From Pseudooceanicola sediminis (GTDB lineage Bacteria > Pseudomonadota > Alphaproteobacteria > Rhodobacterales > Rhodobacteraceae): a stretch of DNA of 64,000 bases. Shown here one piece after another: positions 53,724 through 61,761 of the stretch (the first letter of the stretch is position 1; the number at the start of each line of letters is the position of its first letter). The DNA lies in NCBI RefSeq assembly GCF_003575965.1, contig NZ_QWJJ01000009.1:124001-188000 (forward strand), given 5' to 3'. The notes beneath the pieces were generated by a model. The model searched no databases. It worked only from the letters and a program-made list of their open reading frames with translations, and was not told where the DNA came from. The translations under genes were made by a program, and so were the position numbers.

Positions 53724-55241
53724 ATGTTTGAAAATCTATCCGAACGCCTCTCCGGCGTCTTCGACCGACTGACCAAGCAGGGCGCGCTCTCTGACGAGGA
53801 TGTCAAAACCGCCCTGCGCGAAGTCCGCGTGGCATTGCTTGAGGCCGACGTCTCGCTGCCCGTGGCGCGTGATTTCGTCAAGGCCGTGCAGGACAAGGCA
53901 ACCGGCCAGTCGGTGACGAAATCCGTCACCCCCGGCCAACAGGTCGTCAAGATCGTGCACGACGAACTGGTGCACGTCCTGGCGGGCGAAGGCGAGCCGG
54001 GCAAGCTCAAGATCGACAACGCCCCCGCGCCGATCCTGATGGTCGGCCTTCAGGGCTCGGGTAAAACCACAACCACCGCCAAGCTGGCCAAACGCCTGAA
54101 GGAACGTGAGGGCAAGAAGGTCCTGATGGCCTCGCTCGACGTCAATCGCCCGGCGGCGATGGAACAGCTTCAGATCCTCGGCGTGCAGATCGGCGTCGAC
54201 ACCCTGCCCATCGTCAAGGGTGAACAGCCCGTCGCCATCGCCAAACGCGCCAAGATGCAGGCCGCCATGGGCGGCTATGACGTCTACATGCTCGACACCG
54301 CCGGTCGCCTGTCGATCGACGAAGAGCTGATGCAACAGGTCGAGGCGGTGCGCGATGTCGCCAACCCGCGCGAAACCCTGCTGGTCGTCGATGGCCTGAC
54401 CGGTCAGGATGCCGTGCACACGGCGGAAAATTTCGATGCCCGCATCGGTATTTCCGGTGTCGTCCTGACCCGGATGGATGGCGACGGTCGCGGTGGCGCG
54501 GCCCTGTCCATGCGCGCCGTGACCGGCAAACCTATCAAGTTCGTCGGTCTGGGCGAAAAGATGGATGCGCTCGAGACGTTCGAACCTGAACGCGTCGCGG
54601 GTCGCATCCTGGGCATGGGCGACATCGTTGCCCTGGTCGAACGTGCCCAGGAAACCATCGAGGCCGAGCAGGCCGAACGCATGATGAAGCGCTTCCAGAA
54701 GGGTCAGTTCAACATGAACGACCTCAAGATGCAGCTTGAACAGATGCAGAAGATGGGCGGCATGGAAAGCGTGATGGGCATGATGCCCGGCATGGGCAAG
54801 ATGTCGAAACAGGTCAAGGACGCCGGCTTTGATGACAAGATCATCGCCCGCCAGATCGCCCTCGTCCAGTCGATGACGAAAAAGGAACGCGCCAACCCTG
54901 CCCTGTTGCAAGCCTCGCGCAAGAAACGGATCGCGGCAGGCGCCGGCCTGGAAGTGTCCGAACTGAACAAGCTCATCAAGATGCACCGCCAGATGGCGGA
55001 CATGATGAAGAAGATGGGCAAGATGGGCAAAGGCGGCATGTTGAAACAGGCCATGAAGGGCATGTTCGGCAAGGGCGGCGGGATGCCCGCCGGCATGGAC
55101 CCCTCCCAGATGGACCCCAAAGCACTGGAAGAGGCGGCAAAGGCCATGGGTGGCGGCAAGGGCGGAATGCCCCCCGGCTTTCCCGGCATGGGCGGCGGCG
55201 CCCTGCCCCCCGGCCTGTCCGGCTTCGGCAAGAAAAAGTAA
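53724..55241 (+). CDS. ffh: Signal recognition particle protein Ffh
   Basis: A 505-aa SRP54 GTPase. N domain residues 1 to about 90; G domain with P-loop GLQGSGKTTTTAK (108-120), DTAGR and TRMDGDGRGGAAL; and a Met-rich M domain from about 300 with methionine-studded helices (MQKMGGMESVMGMMPGMGKM) that bind signal peptides and 4.5S RNA. The Gly/Met-rich C-terminal tail is longer than in E. coli. It targets membrane and secreted proteins with FtsY. ATG 53724 follows GAGGAGGG. Confidence 0.96.
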   Translation: MFENLSERLSGVFDRLTKQGALSDEDVKTALREVRVALLEADVSLPVARDFVKAVQDKATGQSVTKSVTPGQQVVKIVHDELVHVLAGEGEPGKLKIDNAPAPILMVGLQGSGKTTTTAKLAKRLKEREGKKVLMASLDVNRPAAMEQLQILGVQIGVDTLPIVKGEQPVAIAKRAKMQAAMGGYDVYMLDTAGRLSIDEELMQQVEAVRDVANPRETLLVVDGLTGQDAVHTAENFDARIGISGVVLTRMDGDGRGGAALSMRAVTGKPIKFVGLGEKMDALETFEPERVAGRILGMGDIVALVERAQETIEAEQAERMMKRFQKGQFNMNDLKMQLEQMQKMGGMESVMGMMPGMGKMSKQVKDAGFDDKIIARQIALVQSMTKKERANPALLQASRKKRIAAGAGLEVSELNKLIKMHRQMADMMKKMGKMGKGGMLKQAMKGMFGKGGGMPAGMDPSQMDPKALEEAAKAMGGGKGGMPPGFPGMGGGALPPGLSGFGKKK

Positions 55242-55291
55242 CGCGTCAATTCCCTCATCCACCCTGACCAGACGAAAGCCCCACCGCACAG

Positions 55292-55846
55292 ATGATCGCC
55301 AAAAGCCCCACCCATCCGGTCCTTGAGACCGCGCGTCTGCGCCTGGTGTCCCCCGCGGCACCGGGGTTTGACGCGGTGGGCGCGTATCTGATGCCCGGCG
55401 CGCGACGCTTCGTCGATCAGCACCCCGATGAAGAGGCCGCCTGGTGGTCCATCGCCACCATCATCGGCCATTGGCACCTGCGCGGCTACGGCCACTTCGC
55501 CGTGATCGAAAAGGAAACCGGCCTGAACTGCGGCCTCGTCGGCCCCTGGTTTCCGCGCGGCTGGCCCGAACCCGAACTGTCGTGGCAGCTGCTTGACGGG
55601 GCCGAGGGCAAGGGCATCGCCACCGAAGCCGCGCGCTGCGTCCTCGACTGGCTGTTCCAGGACAAGGGGTGGGCCTCCTGTGTCTCGCTCGTCGATCCGG
55701 AAAATGACCGCTCGACCGCCATGGTGGAACGCCTCGGCGCGCGCCCCGAGGGCATGTTCAGCCATCAGATGACCGGCGATCTGCGCATCTGGCGGCATGT
55801 CCCGAAAACCGCGCCCGGCCGCAAACTGCTTGAGGGGCTGGCATGA
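55292..55846 (+). CDS. GNAT N-acetyltransferase, first of three in tandem
   Basis: A 184-aa RimJ/RimL-type GNAT (Acetyltransf_3 family). The start HPVLETARLRLVSP is typical, with acetyl-CoA-binding AEGKGIATEAARCVLDW near residues 108-124. It overlaps the next GNAT by ATGA. It could acetylate ribosomal or small-molecule amines; substrate is unknown. It lies 50 bases after ffh. Confidence 0.85.
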   Translation: MIAKSPTHPVLETARLRLVSPAAPGFDAVGAYLMPGARRFVDQHPDEEAAWWSIATIIGHWHLRGYGHFAVIEKETGLNCGLVGPWFPRGWPEPELSWQLLDGAEGKGIATEAARCVLDWLFQDKGWASCVSLVDPENDRSTAMVERLGARPEGMFSHQMTGDLRIWRHVPKTAPGRKLLEGLA

Positions 55847-56388
55847 CCGTTCAGATCCCCACCCTGACAAGCGAACGCCTGACCCTGCGCGGTCCCGACG
55901 CCCGCGACATCGACGCGCTGTCGGCGTTCTACGCGTCCGACAGGTCGCGCTTTGTCGGCGGCCCGATGAACCGCGAACAGACCTGGCGCCAGCTTGCCAC
56001 CGAAATCGGCCACTGGACCCTGCGCGGCTATGGCCGCTGGATGGTCGACCTGACCGCCACCGGTGCGACCGTCGGCATGGTCGGCCTGTGGAACCCCGAA
56101 GGCTGGCCCGAACCCGAAATCGGCTGGGACCTGATGAACGGCCATGAGGGGCACGGCTACGCCACCGAAGCCGCCCTGACCGCGCGCGCCTATGCCTACG
56201 ACGTGCTGGGCTGGTCCACCGCGATCAGCCTGGTCAAGCCGGGCAACGACGGTTCGGCCCATGTCGCGCTGCGGCTTGGTGCGCGGATGGACGGCGAATA
56301 CAGCCATGTCCGCTTCGGCCACCTCGACATCTATCGCCACCCGGCCCCGGCCGATCTGGTGAACGGCGGAGCGGAGGCCTACGCATGA
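55843..56388 (+). CDS. GNAT N-acetyltransferase, second of three
   Basis: A 181-aa Acetyltransf_3 protein with the same plan: LTSERLTLRGPDARD at the start, then GHWTLRGYGRWMV, NPEGWPEPEIGWDL and HEGHGYATEAALTARAYA. It is clearly paralogous to the third protein (for example RSRFVGGPMNREQTW against RSRFMGGPLNPYETW). It starts inside the stop of the first gene and ends inside the start of the third. Confidence 0.87.
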   Translation: MTVQIPTLTSERLTLRGPDARDIDALSAFYASDRSRFVGGPMNREQTWRQLATEIGHWTLRGYGRWMVDLTATGATVGMVGLWNPEGWPEPEIGWDLMNGHEGHGYATEAALTARAYAYDVLGWSTAISLVKPGNDGSAHVALRLGARMDGEYSHVRFGHLDIYRHPAPADLVNGGAEAYA

Positions 56389-56999
56389 CCGCATTCACCG
56401 CCCGCGACATCCCCGTGCTGGAAACGGAACGCCTGATCCTGCGCGGCCCGCAGCCGCAGGATTACCCCGATTTCCGCGCCACGTTCAGCTCCTACCGCTC
56501 GCGCTTCATGGGCGGGCCGCTGAATCCCTATGAAACCTGGATGCTCTATGCGGCCGAAATCGGTCATTGGCAGATCCGGGGCTACGGTATGTGGATGATG
56601 CACGACAAGGCGAGCAACAAGCCCCTGGGAATGGCAGGCGGCTGGAACCCCGCCAGCTGGCCCGAAGCGGAACTGGCCTGGATCATCTGGCCTGAAACCG
56701 CCGGCAAGGGCTATGCCCTCGAAGGCACCAACGCCGCGCGCGATTATTTCTACGATCAGCTTGGCTGGGACGGGGTGGTCAGCTACCTCGACCCCAAGAA
56801 CCTCGCCTCGATCCGCCTGGCCGAACGCCTCGGCGCGCAAAAGGACACCCAGGCGCAAACCGTCGACGGCAACGATGTCTGCTATCGTCACCCCAGCCGG
56901 TCCGACCTGAAAGACAGCCAGATTGCCGACGGGATCGCGATGGAGCTGCGCTCCTATCAAGACCCTCTGTTCCAGCCGAAAGGATATGCCCTTGACTGA
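56385..56999 (+). CDS. GNAT N-acetyltransferase, third of three
   Basis: A 204-aa Acetyltransf_3 protein. The conserved core is LETERLILRGPQPQD, GHWQIRGYGMWMM, NPASWPEAELAWIIW and GKGYALEGTNAARDYFYDQ. The extra C-terminus (about residues 165-204) is not shared with the second protein. Its last codons overlap the chorismate mutase start region by eight bases. Confidence 0.87.
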   Translation: MTAFTARDIPVLETERLILRGPQPQDYPDFRATFSSYRSRFMGGPLNPYETWMLYAAEIGHWQIRGYGMWMMHDKASNKPLGMAGGWNPASWPEAELAWIIWPETAGKGYALEGTNAARDYFYDQLGWDGVVSYLDPKNLASIRLAERLGAQKDTQAQTVDGNDVCYRHPSRSDLKDSQIADGIAMELRSYQDPLFQPKGYALD

Positions 57000-57330
57000 T
57001 AAGGTCACACCCCTTGCGCCAGATGCCGATGCGGCAAACGATCCGGTCACCCGCGCCGCGGAGCTGCTGAAAGAGCACCGCTCCAGCATCGACCGGCTGG
57101 ACGCCATCCTCGTCTACACGCTGGGCGAGCGGTTCAAGCACACGCAATCCGTTGGAAAGCTGAAGGCCGAACATGACCTTCCCGCCTCCGACCCCGACCG
57201 CGAGGCGATCCAGATCGCCCGCCTCGAAGAGCTTGCGAAAGAGGCGGACCTCGACCCCGCTTTCGCCAGGAAATTCCTGAATTTCATCATTCAGGAGGTG
57301 ATCCGGCATCACCGGCAACACCAATCCTGA
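56992..57330 (+). CDS. AroQ-type chorismate mutase
   Basis: A 112-aa all-helical protein with the AroQ pattern: RSSIDRLDAILVYTLGERFKHTQSVGKLK, an arginine/lysine set that binds chorismate, then EAIQIARLEELAKEADLD and a final helix. It isomerises chorismate to prephenate for Phe and Tyr synthesis. The ATG at 56986 is one base from the AAAGGA site and cannot use it, whereas the TTG at 56992 is 7 bases away; TTG is therefore preferred. It overlaps the upstream GNAT. Confidence 0.85.
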   Translation: MTDKVTPLAPDADAANDPVTRAAELLKEHRSSIDRLDAILVYTLGERFKHTQSVGKLKAEHDLPASDPDREAIQIARLEELAKEADLDPAFARKFLNFIIQEVIRHHRQHQS

Positions 57331-57411
57331 GGGCCGCTAGGACGCGATCCTCACCACGACTGAACGGCGGCAAAGCCCGTCAAACCAACGCCATCTAAAG
57401 GAGATACCCCC

Positions 57412-57786
57412 ATGGCCATGAAAATTCGTCTCGCCCGCGGCGGCTCGAAAAAACGCCCCTTCTACCGGATCGTCGCAACGGATTCCCGTATGCCCCGTGA
57501 TGGCCGCTTCATCGAAAAACTGGGCACCTACAACCCGCTGCTGGCAAAAGACAGCGAAGAGCGGATCAAGATGGACGTCGAACGCGTGCAATACTGGCTG
57601 GCCCAAGGCGCCCAGCCGACCGACCGCGTTGCCCGCTTCCTCGAAGCTGCCGGCCTGACCGAGAAGAAAAACCGCAGCAACCCGAAAAAAGGCACCCCCG
57701 GCAAAGCCGCAGCCGAGCGCGCTGAATCCAAGGCCGCCAAGGCTGCCGAAGCCTCCGCCGCGACCGAAGAAGCTGCCGCAGAATAA
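57412..57786 (+). CDS. rpsP: 30S ribosomal protein S16
   Basis: A 124-aa S16 protein. The conserved start [20 protein letters not shown] is followed by GTYNPL and [14 protein letters not shown]. The last ~40 residues are an Ala/Lys/Glu-rich tail beyond the E. coli length (82 aa), a common alphaproteobacterial extension. AAAGGAGATACCCCC gives a strong ribosome site. It heads the rpsP-rimM-trmD-rplS set. Confidence 0.97.
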   Translation: MAMKIRLARGGSKKRPFYRIVATDSRMPRDGRFIEKLGTYNPLLAKDSEERIKMDVERVQYWLAQGAQPTDRVARFLEAAGLTEKKNRSNPKKGTPGKAAAERAESKAAKAAEASAATEEAAAE

Positions 57787-57860
57787 TGCAGCAGCCATAT
57801 CCCGCCATGCCTGCGGTGCCCTGCGCATCGCCTCGGCGTGGCGGGATGTGACCCCCGCCC

Positions 57861-58001
57861 ATGCCCTTTCTGTTTCGTCCCGTCCGTCTGGTCCTGCTGC
57901 TTGGCGCCGCTTTCGTGGCCGGCATGTTGTACGAACACGACCGACAGGCGCAAAACTGTCTGGAAAAGGCGGACCTTCTGGCAGATGTTATCTGTCACTA
58001 G
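57861..58001 (+). CDS. 46-aa small membrane protein between rpsP and rimM
   Basis: A short reading frame with a hydrophobic helix (residues about 8-22, VRLVLLLGAAFVAGMLY), an EHDRQAQNC stretch and a C-terminal ADVICH; two cysteines. Amino-acid composition is protein-like rather than random, and it fits tightly in the operon. The ribosome site is weak, so it is called with moderate confidence. Its stop codon touches a 17-bp tandem repeat. Confidence 0.5.
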   Translation: MPFLFRPVRLVLLLGAAFVAGMLYEHDRQAQNCLEKADLLADVICH

Positions 58002-58002
58002 G

Positions 58003-58053
58003 CTGGATCTGACGCTAGACCGGATCTGACACTGGGCCGGATCTGACACTGGG
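58003..58053. repeat. 17-bp tandem repeat (CCGGATCTGACACTGGG units)
   Basis: Three units at 58003, 58020 and 58037; the second and third are identical and the first differs at five positions. The array lies between the small membrane gene and rimM. Confidence 0.88.
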
Positions 58054-58147
58054 CGACGCCAATCGCCCGCCAGCGTCGGCACGCGCCGGCCAGCCCGCCC
58101 TGACCCGCAGGGGCCCGGCGGGACCACGAACACGGAAAGGCGCCAAG

Positions 58148-58669
58148 GTGAGCGACACGACCCGCGAAAACGAACTCGTCTGCGTCGGTGCAATTGCCGG
58201 GGCCTTTGGCGTGCGCGGAGAGGTGCGGCTGAAAAGCTTTTGCGCCGATCCGGCCGCGATCATCGACTATGCCCCCCTCAGCACCGAAGACGGCAGCCGC
58301 ACCTTCTCGGTTGACCTGACCCGCAGCATCACCAACGGTTTCGCGGCCATCCTCTCCGGGGTCGACACCAAGGAACAGGCTGATGCGCTCAAGGGTCTGC
58401 GCCTCTATGCCCCGCGCGACCGCCTCCCGGCGCTGCCGGAGGACGAATATTATCATGCCGACCTGATTGGTCTGCTGGTGGTGGATACCGGCGGCACCGA
58501 ACTGGGGCGCGTCAAGGCCGTGATGGATCACGGCGCGGGCGACCTGCTGGAAATCACCGGCGCTGGCATCACCGGTTCCATCCTGTTGCCTTTCACGATG
58601 GACGCCGTCCCGACGGTCGATATCGAGGCCGGCCGCATCGTCGCCGACCCGCCCGAAGGTCTGTTCTGA
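58148..58669 (+). CDS. rimM: Ribosome maturation factor RimM
   Basis: A 173-aa protein: N-terminal RimM domain ([19 protein letters not shown]) and a PRC-barrel C-terminal half ([41 protein letters not shown]). It binds S19 and assists 30S head assembly. It lies in the usual position after rpsP and ends one base before the next start. Confidence 0.95.
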   Translation: MSDTTRENELVCVGAIAGAFGVRGEVRLKSFCADPAAIIDYAPLSTEDGSRTFSVDLTRSITNGFAAILSGVDTKEQADALKGLRLYAPRDRLPALPEDEYYHADLIGLLVVDTGGTELGRVKAVMDHGAGDLLEITGAGITGSILLPFTMDAVPTVDIEAGRIVADPPEGLF

Positions 58670-58670
58670 C

Positions 58671-59495
58671 ATGCCGCCCCGCCTGATCGTCCACGCGGGG
58701 TTTCACAAGACCGGAACCTCTTCGGTGCAGCAGATGCTGCGCGACGGTCAGGCCGCGCTGCGCCCGGCGCTGCGCATCCTGACGAAACGCGACATGCCCG
58801 CCATGTGTGAAGCCGCCCGCGCCTATGCCCAGGCGCCCGGCGATGTAGAGCTGGCATTTTTCGGCTATGAGACAGCCCGGATCCTCGAAACCCTGGATGT
58901 GGACGACCCCCGCTGCATCTTGATGTCGAGCGAGGATCTCTCAGGTCATATTCCCGGTCGGCGCGGGCGTGTCGGCTATCCGGCGGCGCCGCGCCTGATG
59001 GCGCGATTGCTGGACACTGTCCGTGCCCTCTGGGGCGCGGCACCCGAGGTGGTATTCTATTTTTCGACCCGCGGGGCGCACGACTGGATGCGCAGTTGTC
59101 ACACCCAGCACCTGCGCGCCACGCGAATGCGCGATGACCTTGCCAGCTACTGCGCCTGGCAGGCGCCCCATGCGAACCTCGACGCGGCTGTTGCCGCCGT
59201 CGCCGGCGCCGTGCCCGGCACCCGCGTCGCGCATCGCGCCCTGGAACAGACGCGCGACATGCCGCAGGGGCCGCTGACGCCGCTCCTCGACCTGGCCGAC
59301 GTGCCGCAGCCCCTGCGGGCCGCTCTGCCGCCGCCCGCCGTGGCAAACGCGTCGCTGCCCGAACCGCTGCGCGCACAGCTGCGCCTGCTCAACCGCGAGA
59401 TCGAGGACGACACCGAGCTGCGCCGCCGCAAACGGGCGTTGATTGCCGCCGCGCATCACGGCAGAAGCAGCCGGGACACCCCCGGCACGCAGTGA
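58671..59495 (+). CDS. Sulfotransferase-like P-loop protein
   Basis: A 274-aa protein. The N-terminal GFHKTGTSS (residues 10-18) matches the PAPS 5'-phosphosulfate loop of sulfotransferases and related GHxKTGT proteins, and the middle EVVFYFSTRGAHDWMRS resembles the 3'-phosphate-binding strand and Ser/Arg. The C-terminal third is Arg/Leu-rich and lacks recognised features. The acceptor is unknown. It sits between rimM and trmD with a 1-base gap (TGAcATG), an unusual insertion in a conserved ribosomal operon. Confidence 0.65.
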   Translation: MPPRLIVHAGFHKTGTSSVQQMLRDGQAALRPALRILTKRDMPAMCEAARAYAQAPGDVELAFFGYETARILETLDVDDPRCILMSSEDLSGHIPGRRGRVGYPAAPRLMARLLDTVRALWGAAPEVVFYFSTRGAHDWMRSCHTQHLRATRMRDDLASYCAWQAPHANLDAAVAAVAGAVPGTRVAHRALEQTRDMPQGPLTPLLDLADVPQPLRAALPPPAVANASLPEPLRAQLRLLNREIEDDTELRRRKRALIAAAHHGRSSRDTPGTQ

Positions 59496-59550
59496 CCCCC
59501 CGTCCGCTGTTGACCCGGCCCCGCCCTCCGGACAGGAAAAGGAACCGCCC

Positions 59551-60519
59551 ATGGCCCTGAAATCGCACGGACGCAAGAGTATCACCGTCAGCGCCAAACC
59601 GCGCGACCTGATGGAGGAACAGCACCTCTCCGGGGTGTGGTCGGCGCAGGTGATCACCCTGCTGCCGCAGGCCTTTCCTGGAATTCTGGGGGAAAGCCTG
59701 ACCGGCAAGGCGCTGCGCGACGGGCTGTGGCAATTGTCGACCATCAATCTGCGCGACTATGGCCTGGGCAAGCACCTGAATGTCGATGACACGCCCGCAG
59801 GGGGCGGCGCCGGCATGGTGCTGCGCCCCGACGTCATGGGCAGCGCGATCGACCAGGCCATCGCCCAGTCGCGCGGGCGCACGCCGTTGATCTATCTCAG
59901 CCCGCGCGGCCGACGGTTCGATCAGCAGATGGCGCGCAACCTGTCGCGCGCGGATGGCATGACGCTGATCTGCGGCCGTTTCGAGGGGCTGGATGAACGG
60001 GTGCTGGAGCACTACGGCGTCATGGAGGTCTCGCTCGGCGATTTCGTCATGACCGGCGGAGAGCTGGCCGCCCAGGCGATGATCGACGCCACCGTGCGGT
60101 TGCTGCCGGGTGTACTGGGCAATGCCGAATCGGCCGTCGAGGAGAGTTTTTCCAACGGCCTGCTGGAGCATCCCCAATACACCAAGCCCGCCGAATGGCG
60201 CGACCGGGCCATTCCCGATGTGCTGATGTCGGGCCACCACGGCGAAATCGCCAAGTGGCGCCAGATGATGAGCGAAGCGGTCACCCGCGCCCGCCGCCCC
60301 GACCTGTGGTCGGCCGCCCGCGCGGGGTTGCTGGACGATGCCGTGGCCGGGGTGCACGACGCCGCCAGTCTGAGCGCCTTCCTGAAACGCCACGGTGCGG
60401 ACGAGGCCACCGGACCGGCGCTGCTGGCCCTGCTCGAGACACGGGGCGGCGACATCGCGCTGCCCAACAACCCCTGGCAGGCGGCGGCGCAATTGTTCTG
60501 GCTGGCGATGCGGCCCTAA
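59551..60519 (+). CDS. trmD: tRNA (guanine37-N1)-methyltransferase TrmD with C-terminal extension
   Basis: A 322-aa SPOUT enzyme. Knot motifs YLSPRGRRFDQQ, LICGRFEGLDER and SLGDFVMTGGELAA are all present, and the family's LEHPQYTKPAEWRD and GHHGEIAKWR follow. It methylates G37 of tRNAs to prevent frameshifting. Bacterial TrmD is usually about 240-255 aa; here about 60 residues follow after RRPDLWSAARAGLLDDAVAG..., a helix-rich tail. The N-terminus is also ~25 residues longer than E. coli. Start from AAAAGGAACCGCCC. Confidence 0.94.
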   Translation: MALKSHGRKSITVSAKPRDLMEEQHLSGVWSAQVITLLPQAFPGILGESLTGKALRDGLWQLSTINLRDYGLGKHLNVDDTPAGGGAGMVLRPDVMGSAIDQAIAQSRGRTPLIYLSPRGRRFDQQMARNLSRADGMTLICGRFEGLDERVLEHYGVMEVSLGDFVMTGGELAAQAMIDATVRLLPGVLGNAESAVEESFSNGLLEHPQYTKPAEWRDRAIPDVLMSGHHGEIAKWRQMMSEAVTRARRPDLWSAARAGLLDDAVAGVHDAASLSAFLKRHGADEATGPALLALLETRGGDIALPNNPWQAAAQLFWLAMRP

Positions 60520-60530
60520 CGGCGCGGGAC

Positions 60531-60600
60531 GACGGGGGCGTCTGCCCCCTCTGGGCCATCCGGCCCATTCACCCCCGAGGGTATTTCGGGCCAGATGAGC
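60531..60600 (+). repeat. Dispersed hairpin element, copy 5
   Basis: GGGGGCGTCTGCCCCC hairpin, TGGGCCATCCGGCCC palindrome and CCCCCGAGGGTATTTCGGGCC, then AGATGAGCGAGCC, starting 12 bases after the trmD stop in the sense direction. Confidence 0.75.
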
Positions 60601-60622
60601 GAGCCGGACGTCAAAGGCGCAC

Positions 60623-60677
60623 AACGCGGGCTCCGAGGGCCCGTGCGGGCCAACGCGGGCCAGTGCGGGCTTGTGGG
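60623..60677. repeat. Degenerate ~10-bp repeat (GCGGGC words)
   Basis: GCGGGCT/C words repeat at ~10-base steps (AACGCGGGCT, GTGCGGGCCA, ACGCGGGCCA, GTGCGGGCTT). Confidence 0.6.
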
Positions 60678-60928
60678 ATTGGGAAAAATGCCGTAAGAGC
60701 GGCGCGTCCGGGGCCGGAATCGGCCAACCGGACCTGTTCGCCGTGACCATGCGTGAGAGCTTCTTCGCCTCGTGCGGTCGGGAGGGCAGCCAGACAAGAG
60801 AATGTTGACCTGTACCTCCGGCGGGCTGCCCCATGACCCTGTTCATGCAGGCGGGACCCGATGAAGACGCGGAGCTCTGAGGCGCAAATGACCTTCGCGG
60901 ACCAACCGTGAGCATATAGGAGAACGCG

Positions 60929-61306
60929 ATGAACCTGATCGCACAGCTGGAAGCGGAGCAGATTGCTGCGCTTGGGAAGACCATTCCCGATTTCAAAGCC
61001 GGTGACACCATCCGTGTCGGCTTCAAAGTGACCGAAGGCACCCGTTCGCGCGTGCAGAACTATGAAGGCGTCTGCATCAGCCGCAAGAATGGTGCTGGCA
61101 TTGCCGGGTCCTTTACCGTTCGCAAGATTTCCTTTGGTGAAGGCGTGGAACGCGTGTTCCCGCTGCACTCGACCAACATCGAGTCCATCGAAGTCGTGCG
61201 CCGTGGCCGCGTTCGTCGCGCCAAGCTGTACTACCTGCGTTCGCGTCGCGGCAAATCCGCACGTATCGCAGAGGTCACCAACTACAAACCCAAAGCCCAG
61301 GCATAA
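60929..61306 (+). CDS. rplS: 50S ribosomal protein L19
   Basis: A 125-aa L19 with [28 protein letters not shown] and [32 protein letters not shown], the family core. Located at the 30S-50S interface. AGGAGAA ribosome site. rpmE follows 11 bases later, an unusual but Rhodobacterales-common pairing. Confidence 0.97.
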   Translation: MNLIAQLEAEQIAALGKTIPDFKAGDTIRVGFKVTEGTRSRVQNYEGVCISRKNGAGIAGSFTVRKISFGEGVERVFPLHSTNIESIEVVRRGRVRRAKLYYLRSRRGKSARIAEVTNYKPKAQA

Positions 61307-61317
61307 GGAGAGACGTC

Positions 61318-61539
61318 ATGAAAGCGGATACCCATCCCGAATACCACATGATCGACGTCAAGATGACCGATGGCACGATCATCAAGATGCGCTCCACCTG
61401 GGGCAAGGAAGGCGACGTGCTGTCGCTGGATATCGACCCGACCGTGCACCCGGCATGGACCGGTGGCTCCTCGCGCCTGATGGACGCGGGCGGCCGCGTG
61501 TCGAAGTTCAAGAACAAATACGCCGGCCTGGGTTTCTGA
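61318..61539 (+). CDS. rpmE: 50S ribosomal protein L31
   Basis: A 73-aa L31 ([40 protein letters not shown]). It lacks the zinc-binding CxxC set of the type-A protein, so it is the zinc-free type. AAGGAGAGACGTC ribosome site; followed by a strong terminator. Confidence 0.95.
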   Translation: MKADTHPEYHMIDVKMTDGTIIKMRSTWGKEGDVLSLDIDPTVHPAWTGGSSRLMDAGGRVSKFKNKYAGLGF

Positions 61540-61565
61540 GACCCCACCCCCCCGGAAGATCATCG

Positions 61566-61595
61566 AACGCCGCGCCCCCCGGGTGCGGCGTTTTT
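61566..61595 (+). terminator. Terminator after rplS-rpmE
   Basis: ACGCCGC and GCGGCGT pair around a CCCCCCGGGT-type loop and are followed by TTTTT, 27 bases after the rpmE stop. Confidence 0.88.
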
Positions 61596-61761
61596 CGTTG
61601 GCCGCGAGGGCCGGGAGGGATCTGCCCCCGGATGAAGCCGATCCTGCGGATTTGAGCCCTTGCCGCGTTGCCAAAGCCCGCCCGAAGGCGCACACAGGCC
61701 GCCTCGGGAACCCGAGTGAAACTTACCGCGTTGATCACGAAGCGCTTTTTCCGGGACCTAC

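Larger units (their letters stand above)
60520..60928. other. Gap between trmD and rplS
   Basis: About 409 bases. Holds the hairpin element (60531-60600), a 10-bp GCGGGC repeat (about 60623-60677) and the promoter/leader of rplS. No gene was found. The open frames on both strands are compositionally random. Confidence 0.5.
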
